This document shows positions 1 through 14,800 of a stretch of 64,000 nucleotides of DNA, piece by piece. Source of the DNA: Pipra filicauda (taxonomy: Eukaryota > Chordata > Aves > Passeriformes > Pipridae); assembly GCF_003945595.2 (NCBI RefSeq), contig NW_024104332.1:2232001-2296000 (forward strand), read 5' to 3'. Both the position numbers and the translations under genes were made by a program. The notes beneath the pieces were generated by a model, which worked only from the letters and a program-made list of their open reading frames with translations, was not told the origin of the DNA and searched no databases. The stretch's first letter is position 1; each line of letters starts with the position of its first letter.

Positions 1-3000
1 GAGAAAAACAGAATTCAAATTTGCAAAGATGCCAGCACCCTGAAAGTTGGGAATTGAGATGCAAAAACGTATGTTTTGGATACCACAAGAAAACAGGTGA
101 TATAATGTTGCCAGCTCTTGCAGTTGCATATTCCCACATTTTTTTCTCCACAGTCTCAAACGGGAGTTAAGTGAGAGCAGAAGAATATCTGCTTTTGTTT
201 AGTGATTTGGAAAGAAAAAAAGTCATTGCTTCTTCAGAAGGCTCCAAAACAGACAGGAGAAAAGTATTGAAATTCTAGGGTATGCGTTTCTTATTTTAAT
301 CTAATTCTTATGCTGGTTCTATGATTTTTGTGTCCAGCAGCATTCCCAGTGCATGCTTGGGGCCAGTGAGGCTTTCTGTAGATGCCACTTGATAAATACA
401 TATGGGTCTTTTCCCATTATTAATTTTCAGTTTTTAGGGAAGAGTATGTGTGTATGTATATATATACACACATACTATTATAATTTGTATTCTATCCAGC
501 ATGCAGAGCCTTTATCTTACTTTAACAGTGGAAGCTACTTTAACACTGGAAGCTATAAAATAGGTTAAAAGTCACTGAAACCTGAGTGGGAAAAGAAGAA
601 GTTCTCCTGTGCATTCAGGCATTCTGAATGTGTGACAAGACTTTAATGTAGTGGGCAGGAAGGGCACCTCTAGTTTTGTAATACTGGCAGTGGAACTAGA
701 TCCATCCTTTGTGAGGTTTGTGGCAGACCAGTCAGCCTGTGAATTCTTTTTTTTCAGAATGAAAAACCTGTGTGCTTTCCACAGTCCTACACCTCTAGCT
801 TATTATGACAGTTCTGTAATGTTTTACTGATCACATCAACTCTTAATTTCTGTGTGGCATTTTTGAAAAGATATCCCTGTGGATTAACATCTTTCCTTCT
901 TTTAGTTAAAGTGATCAAAGATTAAGCATTAGCCTTGATTTTTCAATTGATTTGCTAGTTGAACTAAAGGTCTTTGTTTCGGGATGTAGAGGACAGCGTG
1001 CACTTCATACAAAGCAGGTGAAAGTCTCCTATTGGCTTGTAGCAGGATTAAAGAAGCTAAACTCCATGTATATTTAGGAGAGGTGGGTGGTCTCTGAGAA
1101 TGGTAGAAGCTATAAGTCCTTTTAGGACACTGTCCAAAAATCTGAATTTGAGACAAGCTGGATGCTGAGTAAGTTGTCATTAGTGTTTTATGGAAGTCTC
1201 TGTTCTCCACCTGGAAAAGCTGGTTTCTGCCATAGGATCTGCCACTTTATCCTTATTGACAGCTTCAGAGGGACCAGAGGTAGATGAATTCATTTACATC
1301 TCAGGGCAGCTTGCTTCCCTGTACCTAACCTGCACAGGAAAGGTCTGTCCTTCTGACATCTGTAGAAACTTCATCTGAAAGGGAGAGTCTGTTGTACAGT
1401 GTGCACGTGTCAACACCATCTGTTGTGCACCTTCCCATGTAAGGATGTCTTAGATGCTCTGCCCACCTTCTCTCCCATTACATGTTGATAAGAGAGAAGG
1501 TCTTTGAGGCTTTCAGATTAACCTTTCACTGCCCATGTGTTGTGTGTTGCCCCAAAGCACTCTGCAGTGAAGTCCTGCACGTTTATCTTGTGATTAAAAG
1601 AGGTTTCATGGAACTCTTATGTTCTGCCAGAGGGTCATAGCTCTGCTCAGAGCAGGTTGTTGAGTGCAGAAGACAAAGACAATGGAGCAGTGGGCTGGCC
1701 TTTAAAGGAGATGCTGAAGCAGAGAGGTAATAGGATTAAAACTTGGTGTGTTTGATATTTAAAGAGTCATGACCCATACACACAGTGGTTCTCTTGAATC
1801 CCATAATTAAATCTCTGCAGTTTAGTTGGCTACCCATTTAAAGAACAGTTTTTGATATTGAGGGGGATAGCTCTTCTTTGATGTTGCTGAAAAGTTCTGA
1901 GGGTGTGTTTGTAGGTAGAATAAATGCATTTTCCTTGCCTTTCTGGGCTTAATAAGAATAATCAGGAGCAGACATGACAGGTATTCAGCAGGGTGTATTT
2001 GTGCAAACTTAATTAACTTACTGGATTCATACACAGTAGCATAATTGAACTGTGTCTGTGTACTGTTACATTTAGGCATGTCTCCAGAAATGGTAGGAGT
2101 TTTAGTGATCCGTAGCTGAAACCATAAAATGAGTATTCACTTCAGAATCTTTGTAAGGGAGCACAAAATATATTTCTTTTCAATTATGGCACACTTCATA
2201 GACTGACACTTTTTTCTCTGCAGAAGTTTGGGTGGCCAGTAGTGTTCAGCTTTCTGACCCTTCTATAACGGAGGCATGAGCCAGTTGTGCTTTGTCTAGT
2301 GCATCACTTTATCACAAAGAAGTGCGAGAATTGTTTTAAATATCAAAATTATTTGCTTACTGTATTTTCTGTAACTCAGTAAAACGGCACTATGAGGGAA
2401 AAAAATCCAAGTTTAGAATTCATAATATTCTAGAAAATTAGATTCTGTTGATTGACACCGTTCCTTATGAAGTTTAAACCAGAATGCTATTTTAGTTGAA
2501 TATTTAAAGCTTGCACACTCCTGATTTCCTCTCAAATACAATGTGTTTTCCTTAATTGAATGAATTTAATGTAATATTATAATTCATATCTGCTTGAGCT
2601 CAGGAAGCATGAAATTTTGTATTTCTGTAGTGACGAAAAATGCTCCAGGAGATGTACAAGGTATAGTAGAGCAGCAGAAAAATTGATAAGAGTTTAGTAA
2701 TCTTGCTTTCTGAAGAGTTGACATTGTGGTCAGGCTTGCTACAGGGCCTGTCTTGTAAAAGCTGTGTGCCATGGTCTTCCTGAAACCCCTTGTCATTGCT
2801 GTTGATGAATGGATATATTTATGGGCTTGTTTTCAGTTGGGGTGTGGTGGATTTTTTTGTCGTGTTAAAGAATTGATAATTTACTGCTGTAAAAGGCAGC
2901 TGGGTTGTAGACTGTGTTCTACTCGGAATTGGAAGCAGGGAGAGTTTAGCTTTCCAATAAACAGATCTTCAGTTTTGTTTCAGTAAGATTGAAGCACTTT

Positions 3001-5706
3001 CTTTGAATGACACACTTTAATTCCAGAGCAAAGGGCTTCTGAAATTTTTTCCTCAAGAGTTGACATTCCTGACAAACATCACTAATTCAGCTTTTTCCAG
3101 TGGAAAACTACTCCATCAGAAACTTAAACCAGATCTGGTAGCTAGGAACACAGACACTACCAGGTTTTTAGCTTTTTTTTCTAATAGCCTCACAGGCATT
3201 TAAATAAAATTGCTCTTGCTTCTGTAGAAGTCCTTATTTTCTTTGGATTACAAACTAGCTTAATGAAAGATTTCATTACTTAGATGTTGATGCCAGAGCA
3301 TTTGAGGCACTAATGCACAAATTCACGGATGAGGTTTTATAATTCCCACCACGGGCAAGTTGAAGAAAAGAATTTTGCATTTACCAAAATTGGCAGATGG
3401 ATTTTAATACAGTTTCAAAATAGATTGTGACTGTGGAGGTTGTTTGACCATGTTTTTGAGCAGGCTGAGTTTTAAGCTATAATCTAAATGTGTTTGTGGC
3501 TAGAGTGAACTAAAGCAAGAAAAAGTGAGTCAGGACTATAGAACTGGATGTCAGAAAGTGATGGTCTTATCTATATATTTTCTAGGTAATTTTACTAATT
3601 AATATTCGGGGATTTCTTTTTAAAGAATGAGAGATTTATTTACTGCAATGTGGATTCGTTTCTGTAAAAAAAAGACAAGCAGAAGTGGTGCAGTTGCAGC
3701 TTAAATAGTGGAGTTTCAGGAAGCTACTTCATTTCTAAAAACCAAATATGAAGAGGAAATATGCTTTTGTGCATTTTTGAAAAGCAAGCCCTTAGTGCAT
3801 GGAGGTAGAGCAACTACTTAAAAGCTCTTTAAGCTTGAGTTTAATGGTCCGTATAATGGGAAACATTAAACTCACTTCAGCATTTATCCCTCTAGTGTTT
3901 CCAAACACAGGTCCCAGTTCTGCTAGCACTTTATGGATGTTTAAAGTTTAACAGATGAAGAGTCCCATATGTTCGTCACAGGAGAATAACACAGAATAAC
4001 ACAACGTTGATTTGAAGGAGTCCTGGGCTAGAAAAGAATTCTTTCCAGGTTAAGTTGAAAGTACTTGTATATAGACCTGTGTATGGAGATCAAAGTGGAT
4101 TTAGGTCTGTTAACGTTCCCTTGTGGGGGAAAAAAAGTTAAATAAGAGAACCTCACCACCATCACAGCATTACAACATCCTTGCTTGATTTTAATAGTTT
4201 CTGAGATACAGTAGCAGTGTAGGGAAGTTGTTGACTGAGAAGAAGGGAAGAGATGGAAACGGGAACTTTTTAGTGGAATATTTTCTAAGATAGTGTGGGT
4301 TGTGAACACTGATGCCATCTGACAGAAGGACTGAGTAAGTGGAGGGGGATTTTATGTGGTGGATATAATCACTGCATCACTAACACATGAGTGGCACTGC
4401 TAGAAAACAGCCTGGAATATTTCAGGCAGGAGAAAGCAGCTGAAGAGATTTCTCGGATTCGGAAAGCAGCAGTACTGAAAATATAAGTCATGTTCATTGA
4501 TGTTCTTGCCTTTGATGCAGCTGCTAGATGTCTCCTTTTATAAAAAGTCATAAGAAAATGTTATATTCATTCTTACAGTTTTTTACACTGGAACTCTTTT
4601 CCAGGAGATGATAAATGTGACTATTTGCACAGTGATAGGCTGAGACCCTTGAAGTACCCACTTCTCTCCCTTGCTGTTTGTAGGATCTGCAACATTTGGC
4701 AAGACCTATAGAAACCCTTAAAATGTCAGTATTTGGGGGATTACTACCACTGCTATCCAATAAGACTTAAAGTACCATCAGCAGTATTATTTCCCTGCAG
4801 GACTTCTGTAGCATATGCTGAAGCACAGACTCGACTGTTTGCTGCTTTCTTGTAGCATCAAATTCAGTTCTTTCCTTCTGTCTTTCAGAGCTCAGTATAC
4901 GGCCTGCACTCTGAAGCTTACTCCTGCCCATTTTCACCTTCTGTCTCAGTCCTGTTATCTCACACCTACCAGTTCTGTGCCACCCATCATTTTACCTTCC
5001 ATACTTGACCAAACCTCACAAATAAGCAGCTAAATTAATCTTTCTTTGCAGTTCTCTTTCTAGTAATTCCCCTTACTACCTATTAATCAATCCTCAGTGC
5101 GTCCCTCTCCGTATTTATTGCTGTGTGTCTTCTTTTGTTTATGTTGCTTACCTGATGTTTAAATTGTAACAAGGTGAAGACTTTGCCCTCTTGTTTTGTG
5201 TAAGTACATGGTGTGCTTAAAATGTTAAATATAGTTGTTTACATTAAAATGGCTGAGCTCGAACTGTCTAGAGATACTGATAGTAAAAATGTGACTGAGG
5301 GCATAAACAAAGGAGACCCTTCTATTTAGTCTCGTGTTAGGTTTGTTTGTGCTCTCTATCTTGCCTGTTGTGCTGGAATTAAATTTTAAAGAGTATCGAT
5401 TTGTCATAGGATAGATCAAAATAAGGATTAGAAACAGTTACGTTTTCTCTGAAAGCTTTGACAGCTGTTTCCTGCCCCTAATTGAAGGGGGGTTTTGTAT
5501 TCTTTGTATTGTACACCATGGTCCACGATAAGTGGAGGTAAGTCACACTTAGACTATCTGAAGCTTTAGGAATACTTCTGCCATTCACATGTTAAAGGAT
5601 GTCACTCACTGAGTTGTTAGTTTGTTGGGTTTTTTTCCTCTTCTGGTCTAATTTGAAGTACATGAGTAAAGGAGAAGTTAAACTTTGTTTCTATGTATTC
5701 TTGCAG
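1..5706 (+). other. KANSL1L intronic sequence; upstream exons not resolved
   Basis: AT-rich sequence ending at the first recognised acceptor. I looked on both strands for further KANSL1L exons (the coiled-coil and basic segments known from KANSL1) and found none I could support. A short exon could be hidden here. It contains a perfect 11-bp inverted repeat at 444-454/465-475. Confidence 0.5.
444..475. repeat. Perfect 11-bp inverted repeat with TA-rich loop
   Basis: The arm gtatgtgtgta (444-454) pairs with tacacacatac (465-475) around a 10-nt TA-rich loop. It is a simple-sequence palindrome in intronic DNA, most likely from TG/TA microsatellite slippage. Confidence 0.7.
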
Positions 5707-5869
5707 ACTCTGCCATGTAGAGATGCCTCCTTTCCGTGTAAAACTCAGTTGCCATATGTGGTGCCGGCCTCCACTTTGACCAGCAATGAGTACAGCACAG
5801 AATCTAAAATCCTAGATTACGTGCAAGAGCTGGACTCTTCCTTCCATCCAGTCTTATCATTCCCTTCTG
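5707..5869 (+). CDS. KANSL1L: KANSL1L coding exon 1 of window
   Basis: The acceptor is ttcttgcag and the donor is CTG|GTAAGT. The exon is 163 bp, starts in phase 0 and ends in phase 1. It encodes residues 1-54 of the fragment, starting [12 protein letters not shown]. The segment [14 protein letters not shown] corresponds to QLDSCVHPVLAFPD in KANSL1, the region just upstream of its QWQNKP segment. Confidence 0.88.
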
Positions 5870-8800
5870 GTAAGTAATGCCATGACTACAACAGGGTGGT
5901 TGTGCTTGTGACAACTGTAGAGGTTAAGGACTAACTTGTCTTTTGGGTGATTTTTAGAACTTAGTTTTCTTAATAGAAAACCTTACACTGTCAAAATACA
6001 TGAGTTTAGACTACAAATCTGAACTTCATCCTAACTTTTGAAAAGCACACCACCTAGGTTTCCTGTACCAGCAATGCTCTTACAACCTAGAAAGACTGGC
6101 CAGGAAAAAGGTGGGTTTCATGGTGTGTCTAATTGAGTCAGTGTTAGTCCTTTAGAGATGGTGCTGTTACCAACACACTACCATATCTTAGTTGTGTTGT
6201 TTTCATAAGCAACTTTCTGTTCAGGCCCTTTGTACTAGTTTTAAAAAGCTTTTTTTAGGTTTTCTGATTGTTTTTGTGATAATCAGCATTTTTGGTGATC
6301 TTCAAAGTTTATGATTTCTATCATCTGATTCTTTAGTCTTTTTGGACAATAATGTATGTGATGTCTGTGGCTCAGCTGTGAAGTTAGTGCAGGTGCAACC
6401 CAACAGCAGTTGGGACTTCAAAATGGAATAATAAATGCTGCTATCAGCACAAGTGATTCATCCTGTTGAGTTTTTGTGTGATTTTTTTGTTTTAAGAAAA
6501 TCCCGTTTCCAGATTCATGCTTTACTCAGTGCTTTGTGTACTTTGCTGTCTCTACCTCCTCATAAAGACCACTAGTCTGTTTGTCATTTTCTTTCATGTG
6601 AAAGAATTACTGTGAATAAATGCATGGTAGAAATTTTCCAAGTTGTAGCCTGATTCAGTTTCATGTTTTCTTTGCAGCTTTCTTGGTTATCCCCTTCCAG
6701 AGAAATAACTTCTCTTAAAATACTGCTTGTGCTGTGCCCACATCTTTATATATTAAAAAAACCCAAAAGCGCCAGCAGAGTAAAGGAAAAGGGGTTTATT
6801 TTAATTTTCTCTTTGTGCTAAAAATGTATTATTGGCCTTTGTTTTGTTTTGGAACTCTGGGAGTTTGATTTTGTAGTGTGCAGAGAGGGATTCAAGATTC
6901 AGATGTAGTTCTCCCGTGTTGTCTTTTCTTGTATTTTGCTTTCAAAGGTGAATCATAATTTGCAGGCAACCTAGCAAATAGGGTAGAGGGACTGGCTCAC
7001 TTCTGGAAGCAGAGCTGCCCATAGATCTAAGTCTTGCCTTCACAGTTTCCAAATGACCAAGGATCTTGTCCAAAAATACATCAGTGGTTGCAGTGTCCCT
7101 TGAACACAAAAGCACCTCTCTAAACTTGCACCTTGATAACTGGAGAATTGTAGTTTGTGTTTAAGAAGCTTGGGCTTCTGGTATTTCTGCACCTAGCCTG
7201 TGGATAAACTGAGACAAGCACTCCTGCCCTTTTGATTAAGATAGAGGAGCACAAAATAAAAAATCTCTGAAACATACAGGTGAAAAAAGACCAAACCAAA
7301 AAAACCCAAACCAAAGCAGGAGAAATGTTTTGGTTAATTCTTTACTTAAATTTTGTGACTAATACACCTTTGAAGACCTTCTTTATGTTTTACTTGGAAG
7401 TAGAATAGGAAACACGGCAAGATCCTTGAGATGTTATGACAGAATACCTAGATAGATCCATATCAAATTGAAATAAATTGTTCTTTTTAGCAAAATATGT
7501 TGAAAGTTTCTGTCCTGGCTCACCTTGAAGGCACATGAGGCTGAGATTGTGTGTAAATATAAGTAATTTAAGGCCCACCCTTGGATACTGCCCTTGGTCC
7601 TCTTCTCATTCTGAATATACTAGCTGTCAAGCTGGCTTCTTACACTGACTTTTTTTTTTTCCTATTTAATTTCTCTTCATTCTTGTAATTTCTTTTTTCC
7701 CAGAAAGGCTTTTCAGAGAGACTTATTTTTCTTAAGCCTTCCTGCCTTACAACAGGGGGTAAATTCCTTACCACTTGAGATGTTTTGCAGGCTAATTCTG
7801 GGTTAGAGCTCCCATCAGGAAATGAATTGCCTTGCCCTGCTGTAACCTTTTCAGGGAGAGAGAGAAGGAATGTACCTTGAAATTACCTCTAGGCTCCCGG
7901 CAGTAACAATTTCCAAAAGCATTAATGACTAATGACTTGTACCCAAAAGGCTGAACTGAAGCCTCTGCAGATTCCAGGAAAAGCGCCCTGTATGCTCTCT
8001 GCTGTGCTGGGTCTTGTGCAGGAGTTCATCAAGAGGGGAAGAGCCCAAGCTTATTCTCACTCAGTACCTTCCAGAGCGTGTGTCACTCAGCACTGCTCAT
8101 GGATTATATTGCGCTGTGGTGGGTGAATCAATTCCTAGACCTTTAGTGATGATGGATAATACATTGGCTCAGAGGTTGCCATATTTCTAATACTGACCCT
8201 CTTCCATTTGGATTTTTGATTTTTTAGATATTCCTCTTCACGTATACTTTGAAACATTATTAAGGAAGGATGACATCAAAGGAGAACCTGTTGATACCTC
8301 ATCTTTGGGAGGGGAGTTTAAAGTGTCCTCTGACAGTGGTATGTAAAGCAACATATTTTAGTATTGGCAAGACCATTTTCTGTTCATTTGTCAGTAATTT
8401 CTTCCATGAAGAGGCTCAGTTTATAAATTTAGCACAAAGCAGGTTATCAAAGAAGGTAACCGATTAAGGCTTTAGGTGGAAGAGGAATCTCTTCCCAGAC
8501 CACAGTGTCAAGTTCTCCTTTGTTGCACTGAGATGATCCCACCAGAGCCGTAGGAGGGCACTAATAGCAAGTGGGGGAGTTTGGGCCAGGTGCCTGACTG
8601 AAGTGCTGTTTACTATTGGGATTCCTATCATAAGTTTTGGTGTTGGTTTTTTTTTTTCCATTATAAATAGTTTACCAGTTGAGATTTCCTGTAAATTGCG
8701 TCAATGGAAAATAAGTTTTTGATTTGATACGTGCTTTTTTTGTTGTAGACTATAATCAGCATCATGTTTCTGTCAAACAATGGAACAGTGGCTGTTTATC

Positions 8801-11800
8801 TGTTTCCAAATCTCAGTTGGTGTCAAGAACATCCGATCAGCTGTCAGAAGGAAGAAAGAAAAGACACCTAAGTGAGACAGCAGTAGGTAAGAGAAGTGCA
8901 AGAAGACACTAACTCTTTTAAAATATGTACTGTATAAATGCGTTTGTAACCACTGGGCTTTGAGAATTAATTTTGTCTCCAAAAAGGATACTCTTACGAA
9001 ACTTGGGACACCATGAAAATAATTTGCTATTTTAAAGTATAGTAATCCTCTTTCTTCTTGAGTATATATTACAACAGGACAAGCTTCTGTATTTTATTTT
9101 TGGAGTAGTCTTAAAGGAAACTGCTTAGCAGTCCAACTGTGTTTTTCTGATACTGGGTTATTCTTAATATGAAAGGGGTTTTTTTATAGTAGTCAGTGAA
9201 ACAGACTGAATTGCAAAGTTGTCTGTCAAATCATGTGCCCAACAAAACATTTACTATTCCTGGCATGTTTGGTCCACTGTTTCATTTGTTGTGTACTGTC
9301 ATTTCTGGTTCTGGATTCCTTCCAGACTGTTAAGAGGACTTGTGGATAGCCACTGCTTATTCTGTTTTTCACTCCTGTTATCATTATATTTTAAGCCATT
9401 GAATCTTTACTTCAGCACTTGGTAAATTAATAGGAAGTGCCCTCAAAGTTCTGTAGAATAATGTGATAAATTAGGGATAAAAAATTCAGTGTACCGTTGA
9501 AGGATAAATGGCATCTTACCCTCTCCAGGCTGTTAGAATGTGAAGTGTAACAGATCTTGTTACTGATTCATTTATGTGACTTTTGGAAAACTTTTGGCAA
9601 ATTTGCTCACAAGACATTTGAAGACAATAAATCACTGAGTAAGAGAAGAAACTGTTAAACTAAAAAGAATTAAAAGGTATAAATGATCAGCTAACATTGC
9701 AAAAAAATAAACTTCGGATGCATATCCAGGTAAAACTGCTAGTGTAGTCTTACAGTATGAGGTGGAAATATGGGAATTACTGCAGAGATGATTTAATAAA
9801 AAATTACGATCTATGATTAAAAAAACCCCACCCAAACCCACAATACAAAACCCCAAACCAAACCCACCCAGTTCATGAGAAAATTACAGGAGAGTTACTC
9901 AGATCAACAGTTGGAGGTACTTGGGAGCTCTAGTAAGAGGGCAGACTGCTTCCTATAAACCTTTTGAAGTTACAGTTAGTCTTCTGCCAATAGCATTTAG
10001 TTTTTTTAGGTAATGGAACAAAAAAAGCTATCTGTTATCACAAGGATCATAGTTTCCCAATGCCAGAAAACTGTTCTGTGATGTATTCTCAAATAGCAGC
10101 ACAAATTGTAGCTTATTAGTGCTATGGGTGTAGTACCACATATTTATTCCTAATTTGGACTCTGTATAGGAGAAATTATCCATGGGGAAGATCAGCCTAA
10201 TGAACAAGGCAAAAAATAAAAGCTTTGTGTGCCAGGGAGTTGCAGAGCTGCCTGGGAGATGAGAGTTCATGTCCTTGACCCAGCCTGTGAAATACAGTCT
10301 TTAGAATCAGTCTCACCTCTTTTTCCACGTTGGAATACACTGATTCTTTTTATTAGTTGGTATTAAATTTGAGTTCTCTTTTCTTAATGGAAATTAAGGC
10401 AGAAGGAAGGCAGAACAGGTGGTTAGATTCTGAATCCCCCTAAATGCTGCTTACAGTGGGACTGAATGGGAGTAAACAATAATTACAATTTGTCTGGAGC
10501 AGTGGACCACAACTAAAAGAAACCACTATTGGTTTGGAAATCTAAGCTAATTTTGTTCATTACCCTTGCTGCCAGTTTTATCATTTATTAAGGAAGAAAC
10601 TGTCAGTAAGGGCTCAGAGAACTGGTGAGATGCACCCCAGATAGGGAAGTGCTGCTAGGGAACAGGGGAAAGCATTCCTCTGTCTGATTGCATTTGCTGT
10701 GTGTATCTGTATGGCAGATCCTGAAAAAATAATCAGGATTTGCCCATGTGAAGGTGGTTTCATGAGGAGAAATCCTTTGTAGAAGGAGAGGGATGAGTTT
10801 TGTAGTAACAACAATGACAGGATAAGCAGCAAGTGTTTATTTAGATGGCTTTTTTTAGTATCCAGTAAATTGTGAGTGGTTCACTGTGGGGTTCTAGAAA
10901 TGACTTTACAATTACTGTATGGAAAAATTCTGCACTCTAATGGACAACAGCCGGTATGTATGTTTTTATTGCTATTTTTGTGACAGGCGACAGTAACACT
11001 CGGTTTGAGACGTTCTCCTTTCAACATGGAGAGCCAGAATCCCACAGCAGTTTTGCTGCTGCGACCAGTGTCAGCACGATGTCTCGGCCCACTCACAGCA
11101 CTTCTTCACAGGTAAAACCAAAAATGCACCACTGTCTCAACTGAAATCTCAAAAGAGAATCGTGCAAATTGATAATCCAAAACCACACACCTTTCACAGC
11201 TAATTTAGTGTTAAATTACAGCACTGAGCATTTTTACAGTAAATCCATCAACTAATGGATTCCAGATTGAGTATGTGGTGTTTCTAAAACAGATACTTAC
11301 TTGTGAAAGAGTTCTGCAGATCATACTGGAGTGTAAGTTTGGTTTATTGGCATTGTGCCTTTTTTTTTTTCCCCAAATTTCATTAAATACACTGTGATTT
11401 ATGTTCCCAGTTTTACACATGGGCTCTTATGACCCTTTTTTCTTGGTGCAGCTACATAAAATGGCCTCATGGTGCAAATATAGTCACAAAATTTATTAAT
11501 TCTCAGTTTCACCAGTTAAAACACTTTGTACAGAACTGTAGGCAAAGTCTCTGGTATATAACTTTGATGAGGAACAGCAGAGCTCTGGTTCAGTGAAATC
11601 CCTGCAGAAACAGTCTGTTTTATCCGAATTCATGGCGAATTTCACAATAATATTCAGATTTCAATTCCATGGTTTTGCTAAGCTTAGTGGTATACTGGTG
11701 CTCTGTAAGTTGTCATGTTTTAATGCAGAGTGGAGTTTAAATGTGTGTCCCCTACGTAGTTTTGACAAGTCATACTCCTCCTTTTTTTCCCTTGAGCCAA

Positions 11801-14800
11801 CCATCATCAAAGAGCACCTAAATGGGCATTTTAGGATAGTCTGTTTCCATTAAAGTTCAGTTAAAAATGGAGAACTTGTAATATGGAATGTATCATGATT
11901 TAAAACTAAATTTTCTCTCTCTTTTGGAGTTCTTAATTATATCACACTGAAGAGCCACTTGGGTTACAGGTTAGTAGATGATAGAAGATCATCTTTGTAG
12001 ACTGCACACCATGAAGAAGGTGGCATTAACTTCACAGTTCTCCTAAGTACTCAGAATTAACTGTACCTGAAATCAAGGAAGAGAAACTCATGTTGATTTC
12101 AGTAAAAGTTACACTAGCAAGAAGTAAACCTCAGAAATGAGACAGTTTTAAGATTTATTGAGATTCCATTGAAGGGAGGGAGACGTTGGAAGTCATTAAG
12201 CCGCTAAAAAATGTGTTGAAGTTACAGACTTTCTCCTTGTGAAGTTCTGATGTTTCTCAGCTAATGTGTACTTCCTATGATTTGAGCTGACGCATCCCCT
12301 CTTGTATTGATTGTATTATTCAGCATAACTCCAGGAGGCGGTTGAGAAGTGAGAGCTCCTATGACATAGACAACATTGTTATTCCCATGTCGCTGGTGGC
12401 ACCATCGAAGTTGGAGAAACTACAGTACAAAGAAATCCTTACCCCCAGGTTTGCTCACGACCTCTTTAATTGCAAAGATAGCAAAACAAACGTGAGAATT
12501 TTGACAAAAATATAATTAACATGGAGCATGGAGTTAGAAAATGTTATAATACTAGGATGGTCTCTTCATGTGCTTGAGGCTTTTTTATCTGTGCACTTCA
12601 GTTTGTGTGACTGAAGTGGTGGGAAGACTGGACAGCTGATAGCACATGGAAAACAGTCTGATATACACAGGGAGGTGGCAGATGCACAGACTGGCTAAAA
12701 ACAGAAGTGGGTTTATATCATCTGAATTATAGTGATACTCATGGCCTTAAATGTGCCATAAAGCTGACCGACTCTGAATGGTTATTTGGAGGTTACTGTC
12801 TTTTTTGTGTGTTCCTAAGAAAATAGTTTGCTGTTTCCAGTGAATTAAACAAAATGGATTTAGCATATATTTTTTAAATTCAGACATTCTGATACAGTAG
12901 AATAAACTTATTTTTTTCCATACAGTGTAAGCCTATAATCCCTCATTCTACAGACATTTTGTTTGTTTGTTTCAGAAAAAGAACACGAGGTAATTGATCT
13001 CCAATGGTGAGATCACCACCAATTCAGTGGTTTACTAGCAAATTCCCTGAAATTGGCTAAATGCACTTGTTCTGTATTTTAAATCTCTAATATGTAATTG
13101 CTTTTATATTGCCTTTAAAGCTAAAAATATCATTAAGGCTCTGTTGGATAGCTTAAAGACTGTGTTGGGAAAAGGAAATGTTAGATACTGAGTTGTGAAA
13201 GGAAAATTTAAATTTCAGGCATCTTTTATCAGCACCTTAAATTTGTGAAATTATTTTATTTGAAGGAAATTCTGAAGCACAAGCAGTGGTGAAAAAGGAT
13301 TAACTAACAATATACTGTAGAAATAAAAGAGTCATCTCTACTGCTGAAATAATGAAACAGCATTTAGGTAAATTAATTTGATTTTCCTTGTCTCATTTCT
13401 AGCTGGAGAGTTGTTGAACTTCAACCTTTAGAAAAATCACATACAGATGAAGAAGAGGTAGGCTGTATTTTAATTAAACCACCAGTTTTTATTTAAGCTA
13501 GATATAATAGATAATTGGGATAATTGGTACATACTTTGTGAAATCACTGACTTCATGCAAATCCCGGTAAGTTTCAAGTTTCAGAAATAAATTATTAAGT
13601 ATCAGATTGTGAAAATTTGCCTGTCCCTTGCTGCTGCACAGTCAGCAGGCCCAAAGGGTCCCTTGGGTCCAGCCTCTGCCTTCCCTGCTCCTGAGCACTG
13701 TCATGCTGGCTCATCCAGTGTCCGTCTCCTCGGGGCTACTTGTGCTATAATGCTGTTCTTTTCTCTCATCCTCTCCCTCCGTGGCCAGTTCCCATGGCAT
13801 GTTGCTCTTCAGATGGTAATTAGGCATCCTGCCTATAGGTCCAACATGTTTATTCAGTTTTCTTCTCAGTGTTTGTTTTCCTGCAACCCTTCTGTTGGGA
13901 GGAAACTTTTCTGCTTTGTCAGGAACAACATAACCTTCAGTAGTTCCCACCTGCCTTTTGAGCTAAGTTTGCACATCATGCGGTACTGTTGCTTCCTCCA
14001 GACATAAGAATCTATTTTTTCTTCAGGGAATGTCCATGGACTTTGCAGCTGAGGGTCCCTTTCTTCCCTAATCAGGGGTTTGAGGCATTTTGTAACCTTA
14101 GGGTGAACATACCAGCAGGTCTGGTCTCTAGGCTGGTTTTTTGTGCTTCCAATCTTTTTGTAGCTCCTTTTCCAGAAACCTGCCAGTTTTGCTGTCCTTT
14201 AAGCATCTCTAATCTCCCTCCAGTCTCTGCCACTATCACCAGCTGTAACTGTAGAACTTTGTGCTCTCATCCACAGTATCTGTTCTTGAGCTCCTATTTC
14301 AGAGAATCTCTACAATTGGGGTAGAAAATACACTCTGCACAAAGGCATTAGCTTCATGACAGTTTTGCTAGGTCTGTAGCTTCCTGCTCCATGGAAATGA
14401 ACCTCTAGGAGAGCATCATGGCCTCAGTTCCTTACCTGGTGTAGTTGCACTTATTGGCAGCATGCTCTTTGGTTGGAAGGAAGAGAAAAGCTTACTCTGC
14501 CCCCGCCTTTTCCAATGCAATTGAGAAATTCTTGTGAAACCTGGTGCTCAGATTTATGTCACCTCCACCCACTGACTTTTGGGCTGCTACCTCCTCAGCC
14601 AGCAGGAAACATGCCTGATCTTCCTTTGTACCAAGAAGGTCAAGTTACATGCACAGGAGAACTCTCCTGCAAGGATATTTAATTAAACCATTCAGAGAAT
14701 AACTAATAAGGCAGCAAGGGCACACTGTCCCTTGAGCATCTACTGTTCATTACTCTCTCTTTATTCTGGTATCTGGTGGAATGAGGGATGGAAGAATTTC

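Larger units (their letters stand above)
5870..12323 (+). other. KANSL1L introns between coding exons 1 and 5 of window
   Basis: The introns are 5870-8227, 8339-8748, 8887-10986 and 11112-12323. They are AT-rich with scattered homopolymer runs and short A/C-rich stretches (for example 7280-7320 and 9815-9870). I see no RNA gene or intact mobile element. Confidence 0.6.

Noticed and set aside
12901..13020. Possible tRNA or small RNA genes in the introns
   Set aside because: No cloverleaf, A/B box pair or recognisable snoRNA box C/D or H/ACA arrangement was found here or in the other introns by eye.
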